Positions 35,076 through 43,281 of a stretch of 64,000 nucleotides of DNA are shown in pieces (the stretch's first letter is position 1; each line of letters begins with the position of its first letter). The notes under the pieces are model-generated. The model worked only from the letters and a program-made list of their open reading frames with translations, did no database searches and was not told the origin of the DNA. The DNA is from CAVQZC01 sp963718315. GTDB taxonomy: Bacteria > Actinomycetota > Thermoleophilia > Gaiellales > JAICJC01. The stretch is taken from positions 620,001 through 684,000 of the forward strand of contig CAVQZC010000012.1 in the NCBI GenBank assembly GCA_963718315.1, in the 5' to 3' direction. The translations under genes and the position numbers were made by a program.

Positions 35076-36499
35076 TGGCCGACACCGAACTCACCCCGAA
35101 GGAGCGCGACGCAGTCGCGATCGGCGAGTACAAGTACGGGTTCCACGACGATGTCACCCAGCCGTTCTTCAAGTCCCGGCGCGGGCTCGACGAGCAGATC
35201 GTGCGCGAGATCTCGGCGCACAAGTCCGAGCCGGAGTGGATGACCGACTTCCGCGTCAAGTCGTTGAAGCACTACGACGCGCGGCCGCTGCCCACCTGGG
35301 GCGGCGACGTCGGCAGGATCCCGTTCGACGACATCTACTACTACCTGAAGCCGGTGGAGGAGCAGGCCAAGAGCTGGGACGACCTGCCCCCCGGCATGCG
35401 CGAGACGTGGGACAAGCTGGGCATCCCCGAGGCCGAGAAGAAGTACCTGGCCGGCGTCGGCGCCCAGTACGAGTCGGAGGTCGTCTACCACAACCTCCAG
35501 GAGGAGCTCCAGAAGCAGGGCGTCATCTTCCTCGACATGGATTCGGCCCTGCGCGAGCAGGAGGAGCTGGTGCGCCGCTATTTCGGCACCATCATCCCCT
35601 ACAACGACAACAAGTTCGCCGCGCTCAACTCCGCGGTCTGGTCGGGCGGCTCGTTCATCTACGTCCCCAAGGGCGTCAAGGTCGAGCTGCCGCTGCAGGC
35701 CTACTTCCGGATCAACGCCGAGAACATGGGCCAGTTCGAGCGGACGCTGATCATCGTCGACGAGGACGCCTACGTGCACTACGTCGAGGGCTGCACCGCG
35801 CCCATCTACTCGACCGATTCGCTGCACTCGGCCGTGGTCGAGATCCACGTGGCGCGCGGCGGTCGCTGCCGCTACACGACGATCCAGAACTGGTCGACCA
35901 ACGTCTACAACCTGGTCACCAAGCGGGCGGTCGCCGAGGCCGACGCCACCATGGAGTGGGTCGACGGCAACCTCGGCTCGCAGCTGACCATGAAGTACCC
36001 GGCCGTGATCCTGAACGGCGAGCGGGCCCACGGCGAGGTGCTGTCGATCGCGTTTGCGGGCAAGAACCAGCACCAGGATGCCGGCGGCAAGATCACTCAT
36101 GCCGCGCCGCACACAACCTCGGTGATCACCTCCAAGTCGATCTCCAAGGATGGCGGGCGATCCTCGTACCGCGGTCTGTTGCAGGTGAACAAGGGCGCCG
36201 TCGGGTCGCGCTCCAAGGTTGTCTGCGACGCGCTGATCATCGACGACGAGAGCCGCACCGACACCTACCCGTACATCAACATCGACGAGAACGACGTCGA
36301 GATCGGCCATGAGGCCACGGTCTCCAAGATCGGCGAGGAGCAGCTCTTCTACCTGATGAGCCGCGGCCTGTCGGAGGAGGAGGCCTCGGCAATGATCGTC
36401 TCCGGGTTCGTGGAGCCGATTACCAAGGAGCTGCCGCTGGAGTATGCGGTCGAGCTGAACCGGCTGATCCAGCTGCAGATGGAAGGTTCCGTCGGATGA
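35075..36499 (+). CDS. sufB: Fe-S assembly scaffold SufB
   Basis: 474-aa scaffold on which clusters are built with SufC and SufD. Shows the SufB N-terminus (GEYKYGFHDDVTQPF), LNSAVWSGGSFIYVPKGVKV, VHYVEGCTAPIYSTDSLHSA (conserved Cys), KTHAAPHTTS-type ITHAAPHTTSVITSKSISK and ARGL-type YLMSRGLSEEEASAMIVSGF near the C-terminus. It overlaps sufD by 4 bp (ATGA). Confidence 0.97.
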   Translation: MADTELTPKERDAVAIGEYKYGFHDDVTQPFFKSRRGLDEQIVREISAHKSEPEWMTDFRVKSLKHYDARPLPTWGGDVGRIPFDDIYYYLKPVEEQAKSWDDLPPGMRETWDKLGIPEAEKKYLAGVGAQYESEVVYHNLQEELQKQGVIFLDMDSALREQEELVRRYFGTIIPYNDNKFAALNSAVWSGGSFIYVPKGVKVELPLQAYFRINAENMGQFERTLIIVDEDAYVHYVEGCTAPIYSTDSLHSAVVEIHVARGGRCRYTTIQNWSTNVYNLVTKRAVAEADATMEWVDGNLGSQLTMKYPAVILNGERAHGEVLSIAFAGKNQHQDAGGKITHAAPHTTSVITSKSISKDGGRSSYRGLLQVNKGAVGSRSKVVCDALIIDDESRTDTYPYINIDENDVEIGHEATVSKIGEEQLFYLMSRGLSEEEASAMIVSGFVEPITKELPLEYAVELNRLIQLQMEGSVG

Positions 36500-37644
36500 C
36501 CGTTGCGGTGTCCGAGCCCGCGTGGCTGGCGGGCAAGCGGGCTGCTGCCCGCGAGGTGTACGAGTCACTGCCGGTGCCGACCAACCGCGAGGAGGCCTGG
36601 CGCTACACAAACCTCCGAGGGTATGACCCCGACGCGTTGCCGGTCGAGCCGTTGGCGCTCACCCTGTCCGGCGAGGCGCCCGACGGCGTCCGCTTCCAGA
36701 GCCTGGCCAGCGCGGTCGCCGAGAGCCCTGAACTGCTCGAGCGGCATCTGGGGTCGGTGGTTGCCGACAGTGAGAAGTTCGCAGCCGCCAATCAGGCCGG
36801 CTGGCAGGACGGCGTCTTTCTGCATGTCGCCCCCGGCGTCCACGTCGACGAGCCACTGCGGGCGATGGTCGAGCTGGCCCACGAGGACACGGCCCAGCTC
36901 TACCGGGCGCTGATCGTGCTCGAGCCGGGCGCTCGCGCGACGTTCACCGAGGAGTTCGTTGCGTCCGTGCGCGGCTCCCTCAACGTGGTCGTCGAGCTGG
37001 TGGTGGGCGACGGGGCGACGCTCGAGTACGTGACCACGCAGCGGCACCATCCGGAGGCCCGCCAGTTCGGAACCCACCGCGCGACGGTGGGCCGGGACGC
37101 GGAGCTCGACTGGGTCGTGCTGGGGCTCGGCGGCACGCGCGCCAAGTCGCGGATGGAGAGCTATCTGGCCGGCCGCGGCGCGAACGTCAAGGTGACGGGC
37201 GCCTACTTCCTGACCGGTTCCGAGCATGCCGACTACGACACCACCCAGGAGCACGCGAGCCCGGACACCACGTCCGACCTGTTCTTCAAGGGAGTGCTGG
37301 CCGACTCGGCGCGAGCCGTCTGGCGCGGCGTGATCCGGGTCGACAAGGGCGCCCAGCGCACCGACGCCTACCAGGAGAACCGCAACCTCCTGCTGTCGCA
37401 CGACGCCCACGCCGACTCCATCCCGGGGCTCGAGATCGAGGCCAACGACGTCCGCTGCACGCACGGCGCGACGATCGGGCAGCTCGACAAGCTGCAGGTC
37501 TTCTACCTGATGAGCCGTGGGCTCTCACATACCGAGGCCCAGCGGCTGATCGTCCGCGGGTTCTTCGAGCCGGTGCTGGAGCGGATCGCCTCCGCGGAGG
37601 TTCGCGAAACTCTGGCGTCGGCACTCGAAGCACGCATCGGGTGA
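36496..37644 (+). CDS. sufD: Fe-S assembly protein SufD
   Basis: 382-aa beta-helix partner of SufB in the SufBC2D complex. N-terminal helical region NREEAWRYTNLRG, then the helix and the conserved FKGVLADSARAVWRGVIRVD and the terminal YLMSRGLSHTEAQRLIVRGF. Coupled to sufB upstream (ATGA) and to the amidohydrolase downstream (GTGA). Confidence 0.96.
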   Translation: MTVAVSEPAWLAGKRAAAREVYESLPVPTNREEAWRYTNLRGYDPDALPVEPLALTLSGEAPDGVRFQSLASAVAESPELLERHLGSVVADSEKFAAANQAGWQDGVFLHVAPGVHVDEPLRAMVELAHEDTAQLYRALIVLEPGARATFTEEFVASVRGSLNVVVELVVGDGATLEYVTTQRHHPEARQFGTHRATVGRDAELDWVVLGLGGTRAKSRMESYLAGRGANVKVTGAYFLTGSEHADYDTTQEHASPDTTSDLFFKGVLADSARAVWRGVIRVDKGAQRTDAYQENRNLLLSHDAHADSIPGLEIEANDVRCTHGATIGQLDKLQVFYLMSRGLSHTEAQRLIVRGFFEPVLERIASAEVRETLASALEARIG

Positions 37645-38774
37645 GCGAGCCGCTCGACGGGACGCTGGCGCCGTTCCGGTCTGAGCTTGCACGGCTGCGG
37701 CCCTCCGACTCGGTCGTCGTCGACGCTCATACGCACCTGGGGCTGGACGAGGACGGCATGTCACTCGACCCGGCCGGCCTTGTCGGGCTGCTCGATGACG
37801 CCGAGGCCGACCACGCACTCGTCTTCCCATTGCACGATCCCGAACGGGTCCCCAGCTACCGCGTCCCCAACGACAGGGTGCTGGCGTGGGCAGCGGACAG
37901 CGGCGGCCGCTTCATACCCTTCTGCCGGCTCGACCCCGCCGACGATCCGCTGGCCGAGGCGGAGCGCTGCCTGAACGCGGGCGCGCGGGGGATCAAGCTG
38001 CATCCCCGGGCGCAGGCGTTCGGCATGGTGGGAAGCAGCGTCGAGGCCATCTTCGCGGCCGCCGAGCAGGCCCACGTACCGATCCTGATCCACGCCGGGC
38101 GCGGGCTGCCGGCGACGTTCGGCGCCGAGCTGGTCGAGATCGCCCAGGGGCACCCCGGAGCTCCGCTGATCCTGGCTCACCTGGGCGTGGCCGACCAGGG
38201 GATCCTGGTAGACGGCCTGGCCGACCACCCGGCCGCCGTGTTCGACACATCGTGGATGAACCCGCTGGACGTGTTCGGCCTGCTGGCCCGGGTCGGCGCG
38301 GAGCGGGTGGTGTTCGGATCCGACCCGCCGTACGGCCGGACCTGGACGAGCCTCTACATGCTGCTTCGCGTGTGCGCTTCCGCCGGCCTTCCGGATGCGG
38401 TGGTGCGCGAGATCGTCGGCGGGGGCGCCCTGCGTCTGGTCGAGGGCAGGGAGCTGCTGCCGCCCGGCCGCCCATCGGTGCCGGCACGGGTCGAGCTGGA
38501 TGTCCGGCTGGCGCGCGTGTTCTCGTTCTGCCTGATGGTGTTCGGGTCGGGGATTGCCGGAGCGACCGACGCGGCGGTCGGCATGCTGACGCTGGCGCTT
38601 GCGGTCTGCCGCGATCCCAGCCCGGGCGACGCCGGGCCGGCGCTGGAGCGGATCGCTCCCTGCCTGGAAGCGGCCATCGGGCTGTTCCAGGCCGGCGAGA
38701 AGCCGCGGGCGGCGCTGCCGCCGGTGATGGTCTCGATGGCCATCGCGGCCACCGAGGTGCGCCAGGGCGCCTGA
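37641..38774 (+). CDS. Amidohydrolase-like protein embedded in the suf operon
   Basis: 377-aa protein. Residues ~25-285 are an amidohydrolase-2 TIM barrel: VVDAHTHLGLDEDG (HxH), GIKLHPRAQAFGM, PILIHAGRGLP, LILAHLGVADQG and VVFGSDPPYGRTW (metal Asp). Residues ~290-377 form an extra helical tail (FSFCLMVFGSGIAGATDAAV) I do not recognise. GTG overlaps the sufD stop (GTGA), and sufS follows after 35 bp, so it is made with the Fe-S machinery. Its role there is unknown; not a usual SUF component. Confidence 0.85.
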   Translation: MSEPLDGTLAPFRSELARLRPSDSVVVDAHTHLGLDEDGMSLDPAGLVGLLDDAEADHALVFPLHDPERVPSYRVPNDRVLAWAADSGGRFIPFCRLDPADDPLAEAERCLNAGARGIKLHPRAQAFGMVGSSVEAIFAAAEQAHVPILIHAGRGLPATFGAELVEIAQGHPGAPLILAHLGVADQGILVDGLADHPAAVFDTSWMNPLDVFGLLARVGAERVVFGSDPPYGRTWTSLYMLLRVCASAGLPDAVVREIVGGGALRLVEGRELLPPGRPSVPARVELDVRLARVFSFCLMVFGSGIAGATDAAVGMLTLALAVCRDPSPGDAGPALERIAPCLEAAIGLFQAGEKPRAALPPVMVSMAIAATEVRQGA

Positions 38775-38796
38775 CCGGCTGGTGAGAGCCGGTGTC

Positions 38797-38802
38797 TAGA
38801 CT
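38797..38802 (+). promoter_or_regulatory. -10 element TAGACT, sufS
   Basis: TAGACT ends 7 nt before the ATG at 38810 in the gap after the amidohydrolase; suggests an internal leaderless promoter for sufS-sufU-Rieske. Confidence 0.5.
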
Positions 38803-38809
38803 GCTTCGT

Positions 38810-40060
38810 ATGGCGGTCGCACCCGTACGAACGCCGCTCGACGTCGAGCGGATCAAGCTGGACTTTCCGATCCTGCAGCGGCCGGTGCACGGCGACAAGC
38901 GCCTGGTCTACCTCGATTCGGCGTCCTCCGCGCAGAAGCCGCGGCAGGTGATCGACCGGCTGGTCGAGGTCTACGAGACCGGGTATGCCAACGTCCACCG
39001 CGGCGTCTACTACCTGGGTGCGCTGGCGACGGAGTGGTACGAGGAGTCGCGCGACATCATCGCCGGCTTTCTGAATGCGCCAGACCGGCGGGAGGTCGTG
39101 TTCACCCGAGACACGACCGAGGGGCTGAACCTCGTCGCCTACGCGTACGGGCGGATGGCGGCCGGGCCGGGAGACGCGATCGTGGCCACCGAGATGGAGC
39201 ACCACAGCAACATGGTGCCCTGGCAGTTCCTGGCCCAGCAGACGGGCGCCACGCTGCACTACGTGCGACTGACCGATGACGGCCGGCTCGATCCCGACTC
39301 GCTGTCGGCGCTCGACGGCGTCGACAACGTGAAGATCGTCGCGGCCGCCCACGTCTCCAACTCGCTGGGGACGGTCAACGACATCCCCGGCCTTGCGCGC
39401 TGGGCCCACGACCGCGGCGCCGTGCTGGTGGTCGACGGCGCACAGGCCGCGCCTCACCGGGCGGTCGACGTGCAGGCGCTGGGCTGTGACTTCTACGCGA
39501 TCTCGGGGCACAAGCTGTGCGGCCCCGGCGCAGGCGCTCTGTGGGGGCGCGCCGAGCTGCTCGAGCGGATGCCCCCGTTCCTGACCGGGGGCGAGATGAT
39601 CCGCACGGTCGAGCTGGAGCGGACGTCCTGGAACGACTTGCCCTGGAAGTTCGAGGCGGGCACCCCGGCGATCGCGGAGTGCATCGCCTTCGGCGCGGCC
39701 GTCCGCTACCTCCAGGGGATCGGGCTGGACGCGATCGCCGAGCACGAGCACGCGCTGACGCGCTACGCCTATGACGTCCTCGACGAGATCCCGGGCCTGG
39801 TGCAGTACGGCCCTCCACCGGATGAGCGCGCCGGCATCCTGTCCTTCAACGTGGCAGACGTGCATCCCCATGACGTCGCCCAGATCCTTGATTCGGAGGG
39901 GATCTGCGTGCGCGCCGGCCATCACTGCACGCAGCCGCTGATGCGCCGCTACGACCTGACCGCGACGACCCGGGCAAGCGTGTACCTCTACAACACGTCG
40001 CAGGACATCGACGCGCTGGCGGCCGGCATCGCCAAGGTGCGCCGCACCTTCGGTGTTTAG
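38810..40060 (+). CDS. sufS: Cysteine desulfurase SufS
   Basis: 416-aa PLP enzyme taking sulfur from cysteine for Fe-S clusters (group II desulfurase). PLP-binding Lys in YAISGHKLCGPGAGALW, EMEHHSNMVPW, and the catalytic Cys in CVRAGHHCTQPLMRRY. Start set at ATG 38810 because the TAGACT element lies 7 nt upstream; GTG 38792 would add six residues and precede the likely transcription start. Confidence 0.96.
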   Translation: MAVAPVRTPLDVERIKLDFPILQRPVHGDKRLVYLDSASSAQKPRQVIDRLVEVYETGYANVHRGVYYLGALATEWYEESRDIIAGFLNAPDRREVVFTRDTTEGLNLVAYAYGRMAAGPGDAIVATEMEHHSNMVPWQFLAQQTGATLHYVRLTDDGRLDPDSLSALDGVDNVKIVAAAHVSNSLGTVNDIPGLARWAHDRGAVLVVDGAQAAPHRAVDVQALGCDFYAISGHKLCGPGAGALWGRAELLERMPPFLTGGEMIRTVELERTSWNDLPWKFEAGTPAIAECIAFGAAVRYLQGIGLDAIAEHEHALTRYAYDVLDEIPGLVQYGPPPDERAGILSFNVADVHPHDVAQILDSEGICVRAGHHCTQPLMRRYDLTATTRASVYLYNTSQDIDALAAGIAKVRRTFGV

Positions 40061-40068
40061 GGCACCAG

Positions 40069-40074
40069 TACACT
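40069..40074 (+). promoter_or_regulatory. -10 element TACACT, sufU
   Basis: TACACT ends 10 nt before the ATG at 40085; a weak GCAGGT follows, so near-leaderless. Confidence 0.4.
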
Positions 40075-40084
40075 GCAGGTAGCG

Positions 40085-40510
40085 ATGGACGACTTCTACC
40101 GGGAAAACATCCTCGACCACTACCGCAACCCGCGGAACTCGGGGCACGTGGAGCATCCCAGTGCCTCCGCGGACGGCGTCAACCCGCTCTGCGGCGACGA
40201 GCTCTCGGTCGAGCTCGAGGTGGAGGACGGGACGGTCACGGACGTGCGCTACAACGGGCGCGGCTGCGCGATCAGCCAGGCCGCCGCCTCGATGCTGTCG
40301 GAGGCGATCAAGGGCCGCAAGCTCGACGAGATCCGCGACCTCGGCAAGGAGGACGTGCTCGACGAGCTGGGCATTCCGCTGACGCCGATCCGGCTCAAGT
40401 GCGCGATGCTGTCGGTCGGCGTGCTGAAAGTCGCCGTCAGCCAGCTGACCGGCGAGCCGCTGCCGCAGGAATGGGCCGGCAGCGATGAGATCCGTTGGAA
40501 CTCCGCGTAG
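40085..40510 (+). CDS. sufU: Sulfur acceptor SufU
   Basis: 141-aa zinc-dependent sulfur relay protein that accepts persulfide from SufS. The three conserved Cys are in NPLCGDE, GRGCAIS and KCAMLSV, with Asp in CGDE. The SufU-specific insertion between the second and third Cys is present (residues ~75-110), separating it from IscU. The next gene starts inside its last 16 bp. Confidence 0.95.
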   Translation: MDDFYRENILDHYRNPRNSGHVEHPSASADGVNPLCGDELSVELEVEDGTVTDVRYNGRGCAISQAAASMLSEAIKGRKLDEIRDLGKEDVLDELGIPLTPIRLKCAMLSVGVLKVAVSQLTGEPLPQEWAGSDEIRWNSA

Positions 40511-40797
40511 CCGCCGAGGGCGAGATCCCCGAGGGTGGGGTGAAGATCGTTCAGTCGGGGTCGCTGTTCGTCGGCGTCTACCTGATCGACGGCACCTACT
40601 ACGCGGTCGAGGACCGCTGCAGCCACGACGACGGCCCCCTGTGTGAAGGCGAGCGAGACGGCTTCCAGGTGGAGTGCCCGCGGCACGGGGCGCGCTTCGA
40701 CGTCCGCACCGGCGCCGTGCTGTCGCTGCCCGCCACCGAGGACGTCGAGGCATACCCGGTCACCGTTCGCGACGGCGAGATCTTCATCGACGCCTGA
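40495..40797 (+). CDS. Rieske-type [2Fe-2S] ferredoxin in the suf operon
   Basis: 100-aa small Rieske protein. Cluster ligands are CSHDDGPL (Cys-x-His) and CPRHGARF (Cys-x2-His), with the family start VAAEGEIPEGGVK. Similar small Rieske ferredoxins often sit at the end of actinobacterial suf operons. TTG 40495 is the only in-frame start giving the full N-terminal strand; it overlaps sufU by 16 bp. Electron carrier; partner unknown. Confidence 0.9.
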   Translation: MELRVAAEGEIPEGGVKIVQSGSLFVGVYLIDGTYYAVEDRCSHDDGPLCEGERDGFQVECPRHGARFDVRTGAVLSLPATEDVEAYPVTVRDGEIFIDA

Positions 40798-40809
40798 TCA
40801 GATCGGCGG

Positions 40810-41829
40810 TCAGACGGCGTAGACCTTGCCGTTGCGCTCGATCACGCGCTTGGGCGGCAGCGGCGTCGACGCCGGTCCCTGGAGCACCGCGCCGGTCTGG
40901 GCATTGAACCGTGAGCCGTGGCACGGACAGAACAAGACTCCGCCCTGGTATTCCACCGTGCACCCGGCGTGGGTACAGACCGCGCTGACTGCGGTCAGCG
41001 TCCCGCTCGAGGAGCGCACAGCGATGTCCTCGCCGCCGTCGCCGGGGTCGGTGTACGTCTTCGCCTGACCGGCGGAGATCGCGCCCAGGTCGACGGCGCC
41101 AGACGGTACGCCCTGGGACGTGGAGGAGGTGGACGCCGAGGACGTGTTCGTCTCGCCTGACGACGCCTGGTGTGTCTTTCGGTGCGTCGCCGCTGCCGTG
41201 GGGTTGGTGCCCACGGCGGACGTCGAACGGTACGAGCCGCGGAGCACCGTGGCCAGCCCCGCGATGCCGAGCGTGAGGCCGCCGACCAGCACTGCGCCGC
41301 GCTTCAGCGCCTGCTCGCGGGACATGCGATGGGCCACGATGACACGGCCATCTGCCGTGCGCCGGCTGGTCGTCCGCGGCCGCTCGAGCATCGTGTCGAG
41401 CGCCGGTTGGCCCGCCGCGCCGGCGAGGACGAACGGCAGCCAGGCGAACACGAACACGATGTCCGACCCGAGGAAGTACGGGTAGGTGTTCCAGCTCGCG
41501 GTCAGGAACAGGACGAGATTCAGGGTCAGGCCGAGCGTCGCCGCCAGCCGCGTATAGAACCCGAGCAGCACGAGCAGCCCGATCGCGATCTCGGTCAGCG
41601 CCACTCCAACGCCGGCTACGCCGGGGAACGGCTCCGCGAACCAGCGGATCAGGAACCCGCCGGGGGTGTTCGACGCGAACCCGTGAAGCTGCGTGCCGAT
41701 CCAGGTCGCCGATCCAGGGTGCAGAAAGCCCGGGTCGGAGAGCTTCTGCCAGCCCCCGTACACGAAGGTCGCCCCGAGGAACACGCGCAGCGGAATGAGG
41801 GCGGTGGCTGGGTCGACGCGCTCGGGCAT
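40810..41829 (-). CDS. DoxX-Rieske fusion membrane protein
   Basis: 339-aa two-part protein. Residues ~10-145 are a DoxX-type four-helix membrane domain (RVFLGATFVYGGWQKLSDPG; LTEIAIGLLVLLGFYTRLAA). After a fifth hydrophobic segment (~residues 180-200) and a Thr/Ser-rich linker comes a Rieske domain with CTHAGC and CPCHGSRF ligands (residues ~280-339). The linker should place the cluster outside the membrane. It likely passes electrons between quinone and an external acceptor; exact role unknown. A TAGCGT element ends 6 nt before the ATG. Confidence 0.9.
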   Translation of the reverse strand: MPERVDPATALIPLRVFLGATFVYGGWQKLSDPGFLHPGSATWIGTQLHGFASNTPGGFLIRWFAEPFPGVAGVGVALTEIAIGLLVLLGFYTRLAATLGLTLNLVLFLTASWNTYPYFLGSDIVFVFAWLPFVLAGAAGQPALDTMLERPRTTSRRTADGRVIVAHRMSREQALKRGAVLVGGLTLGIAGLATVLRGSYRSTSAVGTNPTAAATHRKTHQASSGETNTSSASTSSTSQGVPSGAVDLGAISAGQAKTYTDPGDGGEDIAVRSSSGTLTAVSAVCTHAGCTVEYQGGVLFCPCHGSRFNAQTGAVLQGPASTPLPPKRVIERNGKVYAV

Positions 41830-41835
41830 GCGCGG

Positions 41836-41841
41836 ACGCTA
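41836..41841 (-). promoter_or_regulatory. -10 element TAGCGT, DoxX-Rieske gene
   Basis: TAGCGT ends 6 nt before the ATG at 41829; leaderless, and 51 bp from the oppositely directed dtxR-like -10 element. Confidence 0.55.
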
Positions 41842-41892
41842 ACCGGCCAACCTGAGAGGAAGCTGATAAAAGGCTTCCAGGCTTGGATCATC

Positions 41893-41898
41893 TAGACT
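41893..41898 (+). promoter_or_regulatory. -10 element TAGACT, DtxR-family gene
   Basis: TAGACT ends 8 nt before the ATG at 41907, same hexamer as before sufS, dcd and the CitE operon. Confidence 0.55.
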
Positions 41899-41906
41899 CA
41901 GCATCG

Positions 41907-42653
41907 ATGGAGGCGCCACTGCAGCTCTCGGAAGCCACGCAGGAGTATCTCGAGAGCATCTACTGGCTCTACGAGGCGGGGATCGAGCGGACGCAGGCCA
42001 ACCTGGCCCGCGCGCTGCAGGTGTCCCAGCCGTCGGCCAGCGAGATGCTGCGGCGAATGGCCGACGAGGACCTGGTCAGTCGTGACGACCACAAGCTGAT
42101 CCACTTCACCGAGCGCGGACGTGAGGTCGCGGAGCGGATCGTCGCCCGCCATCGCACGGTCGAGGCGTACCTGGTGAAGGTGATGGGTATCCCCTGGGAC
42201 GAGGTGCATGAGGAGGCCCACACGATGGAGCACTCCATCTCGCCGCGGCTGGAGGGAAAGATGCTGGAGATGATCGGCGACATCAAGACCTGCCCGCACG
42301 GCCACCCGATCGGCGACTACCCGCGCGAGCCCGGCGAGGCGCTGCCGGCGGTCCCGGTGGGGAGCGAGATCATCGTCCTGCGGCTCGAGAACGAGGCCGA
42401 GGAGCTGCTGCACTACATGAAGCGGACCGGCGTCGAGCCAGGCGACACCTACACCGTCGTCGGCCGGTCGGGAACCGGAGACGAGGCAGAGACCGAGCTC
42501 GAACGGTCGGACGGGGACCGGATCGACGTTCGCGACGCGCTTGCGCGCACGGTTTCGGTGCGGGTCACGGCCCGTGGCGACGGGGCTATATCCGAGCTCG
42601 GCGCTGCTGCGGCCGAGCTGCAGCTCGTCGGCCCCGACCGCTGGGGGATGTGA
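41907..42653 (+). CDS. DtxR/MntR-family metal-dependent repressor
   Basis: 248-aa regulator: N-terminal winged helix (SEATQEYLESIYWLYEAGIE; ALQVSQPSASEMLRRMADED), metal-binding/dimer domain with HRTVEAYLVKVMGIPWDEVH and EAHTMEHSISP, CPHGHPIGD, and a C-terminal FeoA/SH3-like domain (residues ~150-245). It should sense Fe2+ or Mn2+; His/Cys/Glu in the usual ligand positions are present. ATG 41907 preferred to TTG 41883, which lies upstream of the -10 element. Divergent from the DoxX-Rieske gene. Confidence 0.93.
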   Translation: MEAPLQLSEATQEYLESIYWLYEAGIERTQANLARALQVSQPSASEMLRRMADEDLVSRDDHKLIHFTERGREVAERIVARHRTVEAYLVKVMGIPWDEVHEEAHTMEHSISPRLEGKMLEMIGDIKTCPHGHPIGDYPREPGEALPAVPVGSEIIVLRLENEAEELLHYMKRTGVEPGDTYTVVGRSGTGDEAETELERSDGDRIDVRDALARTVSVRVTARGDGAISELGAAAAELQLVGPDRWGM

Positions 42654-42925
42654 TGAGCAGAGGCAGGATCGAGTTCATCATCGCCACGGTCTGCTGCCTC
42701 AGCATGCTGCTCTTGCTGACCAGCTCGCATCCGCCCGGCACGCTGAAGATCGCCTGCGTGGTGGCGCTGATCGTCGGCCTCACGCTTTACGGGCACCTGC
42801 TGCACAGCTGGGCGGAAGGCACCGGACCGACCGGGAGCCAGGACGACGCCCTCGGGAGCGCGATGCCCGGCGGGCAGATGATCCCGGGCCAGGCCGTGCT
42901 CCCGCGCGACGCCGACCCGAACTAG
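42653..42925 (+). CDS. Small two-helix membrane protein, 90 aa
   Basis: Unknown family. Two hydrophobic stretches (IATVCCLSMLLLLTSS, residues ~8-23, and IACVVALIVGLTLYGHLLHS, ~31-50) and a polar tail. ATG overlaps the regulator's stop by one base (TGATG), so the two are coupled. Real gene likely; function unknown. Confidence 0.75.
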   Translation: MSRGRIEFIIATVCCLSMLLLLTSSHPPGTLKIACVVALIVGLTLYGHLLHSWAEGTGPTGSQDDALGSAMPGGQMIPGQAVLPRDADPN

Positions 42926-42996
42926 ATCCAGCTCCCCCACGGCCGGCGCGAATGTGGTGGGCCTGTGTCGGCCTGGCAGCACTCGATTCCGTAGCC

Positions 42997-43036
42997 GAGA
43001 AAGACAACGGGGCGCACCGGTTTCCCGATGCGCCCC
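42997..43036 (-). terminator. Intrinsic terminator of the candidate RNA
   Basis: On the minus strand a 13-bp stem (CGGGGCGCATCGG paired with CCGGTGCGCCCCG, one G-U) closed by a GAAA tetraloop, then TTGTCTTTCTC. It is the clearest intrinsic terminator in the window. Confidence 0.8.
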
Positions 43037-43205
43037 GAAGCGGCGATATCGCTTGGACTAGGTAGCGGCGATTGCTCTTCCGCCCACCGTCATGAGGTGG
43101 GGGAGGCTGTCCCAACGCCGGCTGCAGCGATTCCCGTCTGGTTCAGGGACTCGCCCTCTACCCGCGAGCACCTCCACTCGCCCGTCTTGAGCCTTCTAAC
43201 AAGTC

Positions 43206-43221
43206 GGACCACCTCCTTTCC
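43206..43221 (-). promoter_or_regulatory. Extended Shine-Dalgarno-like sequence
   Basis: GGAAAGGAGGTGGTCC; far longer than any ribosome site elsewhere in the window and not followed by a plausible gene start. Confidence 0.75.
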
Positions 43222-43232
43222 GTGGTAGCTCC

Positions 43233-43261
43233 ATCCTAGCAATGGTTTCGGCGGTCTCCAA
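43233..43261 (-). promoter_or_regulatory. Promoter of the candidate RNA
   Basis: TTGGAG (43261-43256), 17-bp spacer, TAGGAT (43238-43233) on the minus strand, in the gap after the NmrA-like gene. Confidence 0.65.
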
Positions 43262-43281
43262 GCCCTCCGCTGAAGGTTCTT

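Larger units (their letters stand above)
42997..43226 (-). ncRNA. Candidate small RNA with 16-nt complementarity to 16S 3' tail
   Basis: The 356-bp stretch 42926-43281 holds no convincing gene but a complete minus-strand unit: -35 TTGGAG, 17-bp spacer, -10 TAGGAT, an expected start near 43226, and a strong intrinsic terminator at 43036-42997. Just 5 nt from the start is GGAAAGGAGGTGGTCC, which can pair without a gap to the canonical bacterial 16S rRNA end (14 Watson-Crick, 2 G-U). No start codon at good spacing opens a long frame (TTG gives 14 aa). Two GGGCGAGT copies 33 bp apart and a CCCACC/GGTGGG hairpin suggest structure. I cannot match it to a named RNA family. Confidence 0.6.

Noticed and set aside
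38354..40753. 799-codon minus-strand open frame
   Set aside because: Antisense shadow over the amidohydrolase, sufS and sufU.
43028..43228. 66-codon plus-strand ORF and a 41-codon minus-strand frame (VVRLVRRLKTGEWRC...)
   Set aside because: The plus ORF is antisense to the promoter-terminator unit; the minus frame would start directly on the GGAG with no spacing, so RNA is preferred, though a peptide is not excluded.
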